A DNA stretch of 64,000 nucleotides from Bedellia somnulentella (Eukaryota; Arthropoda; Insecta; Lepidoptera; Bedelliidae), in NCBI GenBank assembly GCA_963576735.1, contig OY755177.1, positions 11,222,001 to 11,286,000 on the forward strand. Reading direction: 5' to 3'. Positions 1 to 11,778 of the stretch are shown piece by piece. Positions within the stretch are counted from its first letter, which is position 1, and each line of letters starts with the position of its first letter. The translations under genes were made by a program, and so were the position numbers. The notes under the pieces were generated by a model that was not told the DNA's origin, made no database searches, and saw nothing but the letters and a program-made list of their open reading frames with translations.

Positions 1-660
1 ATGCTTTGAAAATTATTCACATATGTTATGCATATACAATTGCTTAAAATTGGTTGTAATATTTATAATGATCGATTTCAGATTGGAAGAATAACTGGAA
101 TACCAAAAATATCGGGAAGCAAATAATAAATTGATGAGGCCATTAAGGGCACGTGGCAAACATTCAATGCGCGCTAAATCAGATCATAAAACAAGATTTG
201 GCGGGATATCTTTTGGATCGGTGTTTTACTCAATGCGATGCGATTCAAATATCTCTTTGATGCGATTTAGCGTGTGTTATAAATTTGATCATAGTAATAG
301 AAATATATCATAAAAATGGATTTTTTTTTAAAATGTTTAGGAAAATTTCAATTATTTATTCTAAGGTTTATGGAAACCCTCGCATTCATGTATTAAACCA
401 ATATAATTATGTTCTCCACATTCCGCCTTTATGTCATATGTCTTAACTTTTTGTAAAGATTTTCTATGATTACTGAAATCATTGATTTTATACTTGAAAA
501 GAAGTTATTGCTGAATACGTTAAAATAAACCGCTACTGCTAAGCTTCTAAGCCAGCCATACTCAACCTCTTCAAACGTCAACTTCAACACGCTTCAGTCA
601 AGGTAGCCCGGGCCGCAAGTACAAAATAATTAGTTTTATAAATGAAAATAAAATAAAATG
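1..660. other. AT-rich stretch without recognised feature
   Basis: I see only short chance ORFs and no repeat that recurs elsewhere in the window. It probably lies inside the long first intron of the fasciclin-like gene that starts at 33573 on the minus strand, which is an inference. Confidence 0.4.
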
Positions 661-905
661 TATAGCTGTGTAGTGTCGGCTTAGAATAGCACTACCCCAT
701 TTCTTCCGGCGGGTGTAAGTAAGAGGCGAATAGCGGTATGGGGCTTTGAGGGTCTTTTTAGGGCGATGTGGTTGGAGACCCATCACCAACTACCTTTATT
801 TTACCATCTTTTCCCCATTCACATTTCCAAAAGTAGCTGAAGAATTACTAATTCCTTAGATCTGGCTGCCCCTTCTAGGGATTTATTGCCGTGAGTATGT
901 ATGTA
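661..905 (-). repeat. Rep-A copy, near full length
   Basis: In + coordinates it begins with the conserved terminus GTGTAGTGTCGGCTTAGAAT. It passes through the GGTTGGAGACCCATCACC block and ends at GGGATTTATTGCCGTGAGTATGTATGTA. This is the same order as the other minus copies, for example 41132-41360. Short ORFs across it are translations of the repeat, not genes. Confidence 0.8.
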
Positions 906-2284
906 TAAATGAAAAATGTATATCAACCTATTTTTTTATAAATTATCTGGCTCGCGTTGCATGCTACTCTTTTTATATCATCCAAATGGAAATCAGTCCA
1001 TTTATTTCTATATAATCTTCGGGATAGATAATTTGTACACATACATTGACCAAAAAAAAATAGCATTATTTGGGCACATCTTTACACGCTTTTATATTTT
1101 TAAAATTATTTCCAGCTACCATAGTCTCTTAAAAACCATTGTTTTAGTTTTATCCACATTCACCCTCATTACCTTTTTTTCAAAAGAATTACATGCAATA
1201 TTCATCATCTCTTGCAACACTTCTGCCGATGATGCAAGTAGCACTTGATCGTCAGTGTCCAAGAGGCATTTAATGATGAATCCACCAAGTAACATTTTTT
1301 TTTAATTTTGCTGAGACCTTGAATTTTTTACTGAAATTAGTTTAATAGTTCAAATATAAAATTTGAAATTATGGAGCAGTTTTCTATCGTTTGCGCAGTT
1401 AGCATTAGATGAGGGTAGTTTGCGTTTCTAATTTAAGCAAATTATAGATATCGCTCACATTGCAATGCTTCCCGTTCAATTACCAATTCTTTGAAGGGCA
1501 CAAAATTTGAACTTGTTAACAAATAAGTAGCAACTAAACCGCATGCGGCCCGCGGGGTATAACGGAGTATAACTGTTCTAAGCGATCAATCAACAGGCGA
1601 ATAATATAAAATTCCATGCTTTGTGAGTAGAAACATAATTATTTCAATCGAACCTTGCGATCTTGCGATGAGGGATGACATTGCAATAGTCATTCAATAT
1701 TGTCACAGCACAGAGCATTCAATCGATGTCAGTTTAGCTCAATTCGTTCGAATATGTTTTTTTAATTTTTAAGTAAACTAGTTTAAATAGCTGTAAATTG
1801 AAATTGCTATTAGTTTCAGACTATCAGAACCCAGCTTCTTAAGAGTACGAGTATATATTATTTTGTGACTTTCTATAATTCCTTATAATTCTTTTTTAGA
1901 TTGTACGTTTAGTAATAAAATAAGGCGTATCGTCAATGGTCACGCTCTAAATTAAGTTCGTTTGAGTGACATAGTAATAATGGTTTGTGACATGTTATTA
2001 AAAGTTTGGGATATTATCGTCACTCAGAATAGGCTTTAAAGTTAGTAAAGGTTTCCAAGCCACGCCTATACAGATTCAAGAAACAGAACAGAAACAAATG
2101 TACCATTGAATTTCATTATGTGTAAATTAATACGTTGATTCGTAATACATTTACATCATAAATAACCAAATTTATCCAAGGCTCTACCTCTGCACTAGAC
2201 CCTAAAAGTATTGATTTATTTTTCTTAAGTTGGTTATAATAACTGGAACTTATTTCTTGTTAGTATTATTCCTCCCAAAAGTTA
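906..2284. other. AT-rich stretch without recognised feature
   Basis: No exon with flanking splice sites, no tRNA and no recurring repeat was found. The 110-codon plus ORF at 916-1248 is low-complexity and hydrophobic, and looks like chance. Confidence 0.4.
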
Positions 2285-2800
2285 ACGCAGTATAACCCCG
2301 AAGGGGTTGGCAGACGTACTAATACTTCTGAACATCACGTGACATTGTCACCTAGTGTTCTGTGTCATCCACGTTTTGCTTGGACAGTGTACTCAGGGAT
2401 AGGGGGCAGGCTTATCGCCGTTTTGTACGAATACACTGTCACATGTATAAAGCGCCATACTCGTATTTAGTGACCCCGCCGCGCCGGGTCGTCGACATGT
2501 GTCGGCAACTTTATGTCGGCGGTCTAGTTTTCATTTGTTTAAACATATTTTTTTCAATACAGACCGCCGGGTAGTGTTTCCGGGCAATGTCGGAAACTCG
2601 GCAGGCTCTATGTGTTTTGCGCTTAAGTACAACTCAGCCATGTGGGTTTCTCACGTTGTTTTCCCTCTCCGTCAACAACCACACATAATATGTCTTTAGA
2701 AAAGACAAATTAGTGAAGGCCCGACCCGGGATTTGAACTCTCATCGTCTGCAGGATAAGCGGTGTTCTACACACTGAGCTATCACGGTTACTTATTATTT
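2285..2800 (-). repeat. SINE-1 copy with an internal insertion
   Basis: On the minus strand it has the tRNA-like head near 2720-2795, with an eroded A box (AGCTCAGTG) and B box GTTCAAATCC, then the SINE body and the CCCCTTCGGGG segment of the tail near 2296-2310. A CCG-rich segment at about 2455-2630 interrupts the body and is absent from the intact copy at 29783-30148. Confidence 0.75.
2455..2630 (+). repeat. CCG-rich foldback module inserted in SINE-1
   Basis: It carries short inverted arms (GTCGGCGGTCT near 2515 and AGACCGCCGGG near 2562) around an AT-rich centre. A related sequence is at 16390-16515, also beside SINE-1 sequence. No coding capacity is visible. It could be a small MITE or part of a longer chimeric SINE subfamily. 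Confidence 0.5.
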
Positions 2801-4224
2801 ATGTTGTAAGAAAACATTTTTCCTAAAATTTAATTAGAGTATAGACTAAACAAGGATAAGTAAAATGAGTAATTAACAGTCACAACAGTAACAGATCTTT
2901 TGTGCGTGAATTAAAATACTTTTTTACCTTTTTCTCGTAATGCATTTACAAAACTATTTTTTTCTATCCCCGAAGAAACAGGTAGGTACTTCACAAATAT
3001 TAATGTTCCTCAAAAATATCTAATACATAATTATTATAAGTAAAGTACAATAGCTGCAAAACATTGAGGCAAAAATAGTAAAATCACCAACTCATCTACT
3101 CAGGTACAAAGACATCTGTAAAAATAACAAGAATAGGGATGGGGATAAAGCAAAAGCTGCATCGATTTGGCCGTGTAGTGGGTTCACTCGATGGATAGTG
3201 CTGGGCGCCAAGGTGTCGAGCCAACCGCGTCGGCCGCCGCCGCCGGAGGATATTGGCGACAACAGCGGGTCACTGACCTTTCTTGTACTAACAGTTTATC
3301 CTGATTTGAAACGCAATTAAGTAATCGTATGGTTTTATGTGCTGAGATTGTGAGCGTGGATTTTTTCAGATGATATTGTTCAGATGTTATATACAGTGAA
3401 AAAAAAAACAATACTATCAGTTATTAGTCCCAAAAAAGGATATCCTAAGAATTTTAAATTTCTGAGCTATTTTTAACAATCTAGTCGGGTTTTTTCTTAA
3501 AGTGAGAGTTCACTTAGCCCTGAGTCATAATTTAAGATTTTTAAGATTAAATAATTTGAAGATCGCCCGTCTTTGATTTCAATTAATCCATATATAAAGA
3601 TACTCATTTTCCTCATTTGAAACGTACAGAAAAAATGAGATACCTAATTAATTATGGTTCTGGGTTCTGGTAAAAGTAGCAATTATTCTTCTATATTCTT
3701 TCAAAGAGATTATCAAAAAGTCCGCCATTACTAAAGCCAATAAAATTTATTATGAAGATGTAAAGAAACAAAATTGGTTGCAAACAATTTAAAAATCTTT
3801 TGTGTTTTCAACCATCACGCTCTTTATGTTTAGAGCGAAGAGAAAATTTGTTTGCTGTAAAATTTCACATTTCAAGAACCGTTTATATTAAATCTTCAAA
3901 CAGGAAACATTTCTGTTTGAATCAAGAAAACGGAATCTGAAAATATGGCGCCAGAAAATGGTAGTTATTTGTAAAAGAAATAGAATGGCATGTTTTTAAT
4001 TTCATCCAGTGGTTTCTCCAACTCAGCTTATTTGAATATACAATACAGATAGGAAACACGGCAGATGGAATGACGTCACAATGTTACTTTAGTAACGAAT
4101 ATCATAGGCCCTGTCTGTAGTTTTTGTTGTATTTGTACATTTAATTTCATCATATCGAATCATGTTAAGATCTAGAATAACCTTGACAGATCAGTGGAAA
4201 AACCGGAACTTTTAATGCAGGCAG
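2801..4224. other. AT-rich stretch with one GC-rich island
   Basis: Mostly featureless. The exception is the GC-rich block at 3175-3290, listed separately. Confidence 0.4.
3175..3300. other. GC-rich island, possible exon (strand unresolved)
   Basis: About 110 bases of GC-rich sequence with a (GCC)n-like run stand out from the surroundings. On the minus strand an acceptor-like CAG at about 3283 would open a frame reading SDPLLSPISSGGGGRRGW and continuing for about 60 codons. On the plus strand an ATG at 3192 opens MDSAGRQGVEPTASAAAAGG. Neither frame resembles a family I know and no strong donor site is present. It could equally be regulatory DNA. Confidence 0.2.
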
Positions 4225-4480
4225 TGATGCGTCCGTACTAATCCTGAGTGGAACCTAGACTAATGCGTTTTTCTTAAAGTCATATGATAGGTTAATTTAT
4301 CTGGATTTTCAGTGCTGAAGGAAATGTGAGTCATGTAGCAGAGTTGTAGCCTCAATCGGGTGACAGTATATTCGTACAAAACAGCGAAAGGCCTATCCCT
4401 ATAATCTAAACACCAGGTGAACAAAATTGTGAATTGATGTTCAGAAGTATGAGTACCTCTGCTAACCCTGGCAAATGTGA
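4225..4480 (+). repeat. SINE-1 copy, strongly diverged
   Basis: It follows the SINE-1 order with many substitutions: TCTTAAAGTCATATG, GGTTAATTTATC, TATTCGTACAAAAC, CACCAGGTGA, then GATGTTCAGAAGTAT and GTACCTCTGC. The tRNA-like head is barely recognisable, which suggests an old insertion. Confidence 0.65.
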
Positions 4481-5254
4481 AAGTTAGGAGCTAAATAAAA
4501 ATATGTCAAGAAGTAATCGACTGAACCGTATAAGTTATAATACAATTTTAACGGAATCTTCAATGGAATGTCTACCGTATCAAATTCTTTTTATAAAATA
4601 TGTTTGTCGCGGTATTCAGTACATTTAGCAAATAACAAAAATGAAACCCATTTCGCTCAAAGTTATTATCCGAGTACAAAGCTCGATTGCTCGGAGTACA
4701 AAGAGAATAGATATTACTCGCTCATCGCTGCAACTGAATCGAGAACTGATAAAATGTCCCATTTAGCCACTGAATTTTAATAAGCAATCTACGAGTTGCA
4801 TACTCTCTATTTCACAAAAAGATCAGGCGGGAAGCGTCATTCCAAATTCAATTTTGTTTTATTCGGTAAAGTATCGGTGTCGTGAGTGCACGGGGGCCCG
4901 ACCAGTATTTCCATATTAAACATTCAGGTAGGAAAGAATTCAAAACAGGAAAACAAGGACCTCTTTGACATGAAACACTGTGAAACAAATGATGCGCCAT
5001 CGCTTTTTTGGTTGTCTTATATTTCCTACTTGTATATCATTGTTAGTAGGCATGAAGTCAAAAAACAATGAAAACGTGTAGTATGATAATTATCTAATGC
5101 ATATTTTATAGTTTATTTCAAACGTTTCGTATCATAACTCACTAACGTTAATTATTATCAAAGAAAAACTCAATAACTAATACAAATGAATAATATTATT
5201 ATTATTTTTTTGCGTTAATAATACAATTATGACTTTAAGGGTTTAAGCTTTAAA
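4481..5254. other. AT-rich stretch without recognised feature
   Basis: Two short plus ORFs (4568-4780 and 4886-5071) show no domain, no signal peptide and no splice context. I treat them as chance. Confidence 0.4.
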
Positions 5255-5266
5255 GTAATTAATTTG

Positions 5267-5642
5267 AGAGCGACATGATAGTCCAGTGGGTAGAACACCC
5301 GCCCGAAAACAGAAGGGCGTGAGTTCCAATCCTGAGTCGGGCCTACACCAATTTGTCTTTTCTAAAGTCATATGTGTGGTTAATTTATCATGGTTGTTAA
5401 CGGTGAGGGAAAACATCGTGAGGAAACCCACATGGCTGAGTTGTACTTAGTCATGTGACAGTGTATTCGTACAAAACGGCGATAGGCCTGCCCCCTATCA
5501 CGTGAGTACACTGTGTAAGCAAAACGTGGGTACCTTCTCTGGACACTAGATGGCGCTGCCATGTGAGTTCAGAAGTATTGGTACCTCTGCGAACCTCTTC
5601 GGGGATAAACGGCGTGAACGTTTATGTTATGTTATGTTTATG
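5267..5642 (+). repeat. SINE-1, full length with target-site duplication
   Basis: tRNA-derived head with an A-box-like TAGTCCAGTGG and a B-box-like GTTCCAATCC, followed by the full body and a (TTATG)n tail ending about 5642. The element is flanked by a perfect direct repeat TAATTAATTTG at 5256-5266 and 5643-5653, the expected target-site duplication of LINE-mobilised retroposition. Confidence 0.88.
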
Positions 5643-5653
5643 TAATTAATTTG

Positions 5654-6711
5654 GAAAATACACAGTCAACATAAAACTAAACGCAGTCGCCACTGCACAG
5701 CGTCGAATGGCTTAGGTTTACAATTTATTGCCCATTATGCGATCATTGAACGTATCGGTAATACATCTAGTCTGCATTTAATTGGAAACCCCGCTTGACT
5801 ATTTGAAAAAACACAGTTGGAAATTAGATAGAGGCTGTTTTCTGAAAACATGATCCCTGTGAAATAGTGCGCGCAGACACAAAGGCGAAGTTTCGACTCC
5901 CCGTGCCCCGAGCGTGCTCCGCTATTGAATAGATGCAAGCTGGCAAGTGCATGAAACAAAAGAGCCCGCATCATACCGACGAGCGATAACTTTCAAAGAC
6001 GCTCTCTCAGCTAATGTCCGTTTCTCACAGCTTTAATTAATTTAAACACGAGAGTAGCATGAAATATGTTATTAAAGTGCACAACTTCGGAAATGTTTCA
6101 GCCGAGCACAGTATAATCTCATTGAAACTTCGTGGGTGGCTTAGACTGATTGTTAACTATTCCGCGAATAGCTGTGCGTGCGCTTCTATAACATGCCCTT
6201 TCATTACCCAAGTCAATTATAAGTAACATTCTTCATAATGTTTGTGTTTCGTGATTGCTTAGTCCTTTTAGATTTGCGAAAAGCTTCCGTGCTTACTACA
6301 CTTAATTCACTCGTAGCATTGTTTTGTTATTTTGTTTATTGATTAACTTGGCATTATAAACTAATCGACAGAAGTTTATTTTGTGGGTTGTAATTTATAT
6401 TCCTCCTCTGTTGATGAATTTAAGTAAAATTATTATTTTCGCATGCGGTTTGAAAAAGTTTTCCGTTCTGTACGGCTGTTATATAAATGATTGACCATAA
6501 TTTCTTGGGACACCATAAACTTAAAAGACCATGAGTTTAATGGTAAATTAACCACATATCCTCTAGGTACTGTTACGTTATTAGTAATATATAAATAAAG
6601 TTACTGAATCGGTTGAAAAAATATTTCAGTAATGGAAAGCTATAATTATAACATTCAAATAAGGAAAGATTATTTCTTATTTATATGTCATATTTTTAAT
6701 TTACAATATTT
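5654..6711. other. No recognised feature
   Basis: A somewhat GC-richer patch at 5850-5950 has no convincing coding frame. The rest is AT-rich. Confidence 0.4.
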
Positions 6712-6825
6712 TCCCCACGCAACTTGCAAAAGTGGATGAATAATTTCTTATTCCGAAGCTCTGGCTACCCCTTGTAGGGATTTATAGCCATGAGTATATC
6801 TATGTATGCGTGTATGTATATTATA
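6712..6825 (-). repeat. Rep-A copy, internal-end fragment
   Basis: Contains AAGCTCTGGCTACCCCTTG and GGGATTTATAGCCATGAG followed by a TATG microsatellite. This is the microsatellite-proximal half of Rep-A on the minus strand. Confidence 0.7.
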
Positions 6826-7690
6826 CATGTCCCTTACGTGTCCCTTATAATGAAAAGAATTGCTACCACTGCTGAAGATAAAAAGACATACAGCTAAATC
6901 GTATTTGGAATCAATTATTGAATGGTAAAGTAAAACGTTCTTTAAACTCTAAAGGTGCAGACAAAATTCATATGGACTCTTAATATCGATATGAGCAACC
7001 AAATTTCAAATCATTAACAAAAAAGGTAAGCATTTACAGCTTTCTTCAACTATAAAATATAAATTATCTTAAACTTTATTGATTTACACTAAGCGATACG
7101 AACCAACATAACAAGTGTAATAAATTGACATGAAAATTTTGGATTGTGTGTGTTTTATCATTAAAAATGTTATCGATACAGTAGTTTAACTAATCCTGGA
7201 ATCCCTACAATAGCGTGACTAAGTAGCATAATGGATGATCCCTAATACTTATAGTAAACAATAGTACCGGGTTTTGGATCGTGTCAATAGGTATTCACGA
7301 AATATTTTACTGAGCCTGCTCCAATTTTAAGTATGTTCTTCCACATTTTTAACTCCTTGCTTGTATGTGTAGTACTATTTATTGAATATTATTAGTATTA
7401 GGAGCATAATATTGTATCAAAATTCAATCAATTATGTATTAACAAACGAAAGAATTTAGCTGAATAATTTAGATTCTGAAGCTCTGGCTACCCCTTTTAG
7501 GGATTTAAAGCCGTGAGTATATGTATGTATGTATATGTATACTATTTATCTCCCTTACATGCCGCTTATAATGGAAAGAATTGCTACCACTGCTGAAGAT
7601 AAAAGACTTCGAGTTAAATCGTATAGTTGATTTGTAATCAATTATCAAATGGTTAAAGTTAAGGTTCTTTAAACTTTATGATGTAACAAT
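6766..7690. repeat. Direct duplication of about 220 bp (6766-6975 and 7480-7690)
   Basis: Both units run from a Rep-A end through a TATG microsatellite into the same non-Rep-A flank (AAAGAATTGCTACCACTGC, GAAGATAAAA, GGTTCTTTAAACT-like). They therefore share more than the mobile repeat. This indicates either a local segmental duplication or a larger composite repeat whose 3' part is this flank. Confidence 0.65.
7456..7540 (-). repeat. Rep-A copy, internal-end fragment
   Basis: CTCTGGCTACCCCTTTTAGG and GGGATTTAAAGCCGTGAG followed by (TATG)n, on the minus strand. It is the start of the second unit of the 6766-7690 duplication. Confidence 0.7.
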
Positions 7691-8304
7691 CTAAATGGGA
7701 TTTATAGCCTTAAGTACTTTAAAAGCTCGGTATAACGATGTTAATATTAGGATTAAGACAATTTCTCATTTATCGAACCAAAGAAAAAATATGCATAAAC
7801 CTATTTCATATTAAATACGTACCATCACTGAAAAGATAACTATTTTTTTACCCTGGCCCTTAACGCTGCAAGCTTCCATATTTTATTAATTAAAGCGGAT
7901 TATATGCCGTACCTGAAAAGGAAAAAACGATCTTGATTAAAATATTATAACTTCAGTACCTCACAGATTAGTTAAAAGGCGGAAATACAGTACGAATTCA
8001 GTTAAATCTTTAGGACATCAAAAAAGTATCAGACGATGCTGAAAATGCTAAATAATATATTTTTAACAAAATGGAACCGACTTCATAGCAACTTGACGGA
8101 AAACTAACTTTTCATACAACATTCGATAATTAATACAGTCATCCACATAGTATTTTTTTATTTGAAGGATTTTTATTACCACGCTATCGAACCTGATAAC
8201 AATTAAATGGGACCACTCTGGAAACAAATCCAACAGTACAAAAAATAATTGAATTACCATCGACAAAGTGATCGTGCAAAATAAATACAAACGACTATCG
8301 AATT
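7691..8304. other. AT-rich stretch without recognised feature
   Basis: No exon or recurring repeat seen. Confidence 0.35.
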
Positions 8305-8550
8305 GACGTCGTCCGTGGCCAAGTGGATAGGAGACCAGATTCTCAGTACGGATGTTGCGGATTAGAATCCCGCTGAGAGCAATATTCATGTGCTGAGCAT
8401 AAATGATAGTTTCCTAGTCTTGGATTATATGTATATGGGTATTATGTAATATTAAATATATCGCTAGTATCCAATAAAACAGGTCATTAGGTTGTGCATA
8501 GTCTGGGGTTAATTTGATATGTGTAAAATATGACCTAAATAAATAAATAT
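8305..8550 (+). repeat. SINE-2 copy (tRNA-derived)
   Basis: It begins GACGTCGTCCGTGGCCAAGTGG, a tRNA-like A-box region, and has an eroded B box (GGATTAGAATCCC). The body contains TAGTCTTGGAT, and the 3' part has CATAGTCTGGGGTTAATTTG and a tail of AAATAAATAAAT. The same order is seen in the minus copy at 42818-43020. The eroded B box suggests it is inactive. Confidence 0.7.
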
Positions 8551-8970
8551 TGAGATTCAGAAAAAAATTATTGAGAACCTACTTTTTAAGGCGGTCAAAA
8601 AGCTTATCTTTAGCTTGCAATTGTGTGTGAGTATTTCGAACTCAATTTCGAAGTCATTCTAAATCTACTACGGTGGAACACCCAAGAAGGCCGATAAGTG
8701 ATTTTTAATACCCTCTAAAAATATGAGTATCAAATGTAAATATGGTGTGTCAGAGTTTTCGAGGTATTTTTTGGTAAATAATATATCTTGATTGTTAGTG
8801 AGTGTGTGTAGAGCTATAATCATCAAAACAGGAGTGGCTATGGCCCAGGCCTCTGAATCAGTGATTACTTAGCCCTTTATTTAATATTTATAAAAAATAT
8901 TATGAGTGATTAGTTTCTAACTGTAATGTCCAAGAACCATTTATATGCCTCATACATACATATGATATAC

Positions 8971-8998
8971 TATATATATACATATATATATATATATT
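8971..8998. repeat. (TA)n-rich microsatellite
   Basis: An interrupted run of alternating TA/CATA units. Confidence 0.85.
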
Positions 8999-9479
8999 CA
9001 TACAATCCCTTTTGTACAAGCTTAATAGTAACCTCAACGTCTCCGGAAATTATACAAATTGATGCGTTAGTGTCAATCTAAACCAAAACTATACAACCAA
9101 TTAGAAAATATATCTTTAACTTCTAAAATACAAAATAGAGTAAAATTATATAAAATCACCCAGAGCCAGCATGTTAAAGGTAATTGAATAGTCAACTTCA
9201 CTATACAGCCTTTTGCCAAGTTGCCTAAACTCGATTACGGCCTTTGCTCGAATTTATAAGGTGCAGAGACAGAAAGGACATTCGAAATCCTTAAAAGAAA
9301 TACGTTACATTTTGATCCCGAGAGTTTTTGCGCTACTTTACGAAGCTCCATTGGATCAATACATTGAATTTATACATCGTTTTATTATGAGTTAAAAATA
9401 TACATCTCGTGTTTGTTTGATATAAATATAGTATTTAGTTTATGAATTATACTAATCATCAGAAAATAGATTTCCATTG
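8999..9479. other. AT-rich stretch without recognised feature
   Basis: No gene or repeat identified. The 60-codon plus ORF at 9213-9395 has no recognisable domain. Confidence 0.35.
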
Positions 9480-9580
9480 CTAGACATAGCCCTTTACCCG
9501 TAAGCGTCGCGAGAAGCTTATGGGTGAGGACAGCTTTGGACCAGTCTTTATACAGATTTTTGGGAAAGGGCTATGTCTAG
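9480..9580. repeat. Foldback element, 101 bp, nested inverted repeats
   Basis: A perfect 16-bp inverted repeat, CTAGACATAGCCCTTT at 9480-9495 and its complement at 9565-9580, encloses a second imperfect stem (ACCCGTAAGC with GCTTATGGGT). The GC content exceeds that of the flanks. It may be a small MITE. No other copy is seen in this window, so mobility is an inference. Confidence 0.6.
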
Positions 9581-11699
9581 ACTACACAGCAAAATCGTTT
9601 GCTACGTCATTTCACTTTAAAACCTCCAAGCTGCAACAACTTTTTTTTTATAAAATTATGACTTAAGTTATATTCTTTAGGCTATGTATTTCAGTTTTTT
9701 GACTTTTCTACGGAGCTCTTCTTCGCTGATTAGATAATGAAACGAAATTCGTGATATATATTGCAATTTAGGTGAGTCGTATGAGGCCCATTGTAGAAGA
9801 TTTTATTTCGCTTCTTACTGTGAAATTCAAATTTAAAAATATTACGCAGGTTCCTAAATAATACCCGAGTTGTATTCAACGGCTGACCTCATTCTCAAAA
9901 TTGGCTTTACCTTATTAAATAGTATATAAACAATGGTTAACACCTTTAACACGTTAATTTGGTATGAAAACGTGGTGAGGTTACAAAAACTATGCAACAT
10001 TGTTTCCGTGTATTTTTTGATGCCGTTCTTCTATTTTCATTCTAAGAATATTTTAATTCTACTGATATGATAAAACAGTTCATTTGTATCTTCCAGTTCA
10101 ACAAATTATAGGTAACTCACAAAGCGGCCGTTAGCAGCTTCGGAGAAATTACATCTCCTTGTCACACTCTTTGCTGCGATAGGATAACGATAATTTAGGA
10201 TTGAGATTTTTATAAGGTAGCTACAATTGTTAAGAATAGATCTTTGATTCGCATTCGAAAACTGCGCCTTGTTCTTCAATTGCTTTAGGTTTATTATTTG
10301 GTTTATCTCTAATACGCTGACGTCCAAGATATTTTCTGTGTGGTATCGGGTCAATCTGCCTCTTGGGTCTTTAGCCAGTTCCGTATTAGTTATTTGTATC
10401 AATACTTTTATTAGTATAGTAAGTTAATCTGAAGCAAAAAAACCTGAATTTACTAAACTGATTTGCAAAATTGATATGCTGAATTAAACTAAGCTAAGTT
10501 TTTTTAGCCTACCCCACAGAATGAAAGGAATTGGCTTAATAGGCGTACAGATGAGGACAGATTTACTATATAGGAATAATTTTTCAACTTTCGTAACCTA
10601 TACTTATAACCTTTCGATTTCCAGTTTTAGCACTTAAATAGTTTAAGTAACATAATTACTCCGTAATCGCTGAAAATTAATCTCGTTTATGTTAATTAAG
10701 TTGTCAAAAATTCACCTAAAGCTGTCGCTTAAGTAAATGTTAGACTACAGTAAAATGTTATCCTATAATAACGCTATGAATTTTTTGCGACACTTAGTTC
10801 CCATTTTAATTCAGTTTTTTAAATAATTATATGAGTTTTCATTACTAAGGCATCAATTCCGACTATGTTCACGCCATAAACAAAAAGCTTATCTCTTTTA
10901 AATTACCATCACAAAAACATCAGTACTCTGTTCACGATGACAACACTGAGATTAAGAACGTTACTGACGTATTCCATTGATAACACAAACAATAGCTATT
11001 CAAGATCAGTGATAGGGGCTGCGCGGGTGACGCTCACATCACAACCCGTCCTCACTAGGGACATAAAGGAAGACGTAGAATAAGTCCACGTTGCCTCCAT
11101 CATTAAAATTCTTGTCGCGTCACAACAACCAGCCTCGCAAGCTCACTACATGCCCGGTAATCAATTATGTCTTTGTCCGTGACTGAGACCCAACTTTACT
11201 TTAAAACAAATGCCAACTTTCGGCCAACTATAAATGCATTTCTTTTACAACAGGAATAATGTACAGAGAAAGTTTTATGGCGCTGATTATTTATTCGGCT
11301 TTGCTGAATGGGATCTTTGTAGTGAATCTGGAAAGTAGGTGACCTTATTGAAGATGAACAAACTCCTTAATATTATTGTTCGGCTGATTTAATACCATTA
11401 TTCATTATGCAGTCCATCGCTGTGATGGTGAGGAACTTCCGCTGCGAGATCTTATTGATTCACCGACACGACGACTTCAGAAGTATTCCAACAGAATTTT
11501 AATGGGTTACATTCATTAAACATTGGTTTGAACATTTCGATGTTATAAAAGACTTTAAAAATTGGGCTGAAAATTAAAATTACAATAACCCGTTGCTTTC
11601 CGTGGGTGTGGAATATAATTAATCGTGTATTTGATTGATTTCGGGCGGTATACTATCTTTTATTTCACAATCTGGTCCCTAATCGACTTCCTAAACTAA
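9581..11699. other. AT-rich stretch without recognised feature
   Basis: Around 2.1 kb in which I recognise no exon, RNA gene or recurring repeat. A slightly GC-richer patch at 11010-11150 has no convincing frame. Confidence 0.35.
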
Positions 11700-11778
11700 C
11701 TGGGAAATTTCTAATTTCGATTTTTTAAGCTCTGGCTCACCCTTATTGGGATTTATAATCGGGAATTTATGTATGTGG
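11700..11778 (-). repeat. Rep-A fragment, diverged
   Basis: AAGCTCTGGCTCACCCTTAT and GGGATTTATAATCGGG leading to TTATGTATGTG match the microsatellite-proximal end of minus-oriented Rep-A. Confidence 0.55.

Noticed and set aside
598..789. Short minus ORF reading MVMGLQPHRPKK and similar ones at 41218-41415 and 46095-46349
   Set aside because: The shared peptide is the translation of the Rep-A block GATGGGTCTCCAACCGCATC, so it marks the repeat and not a gene family.
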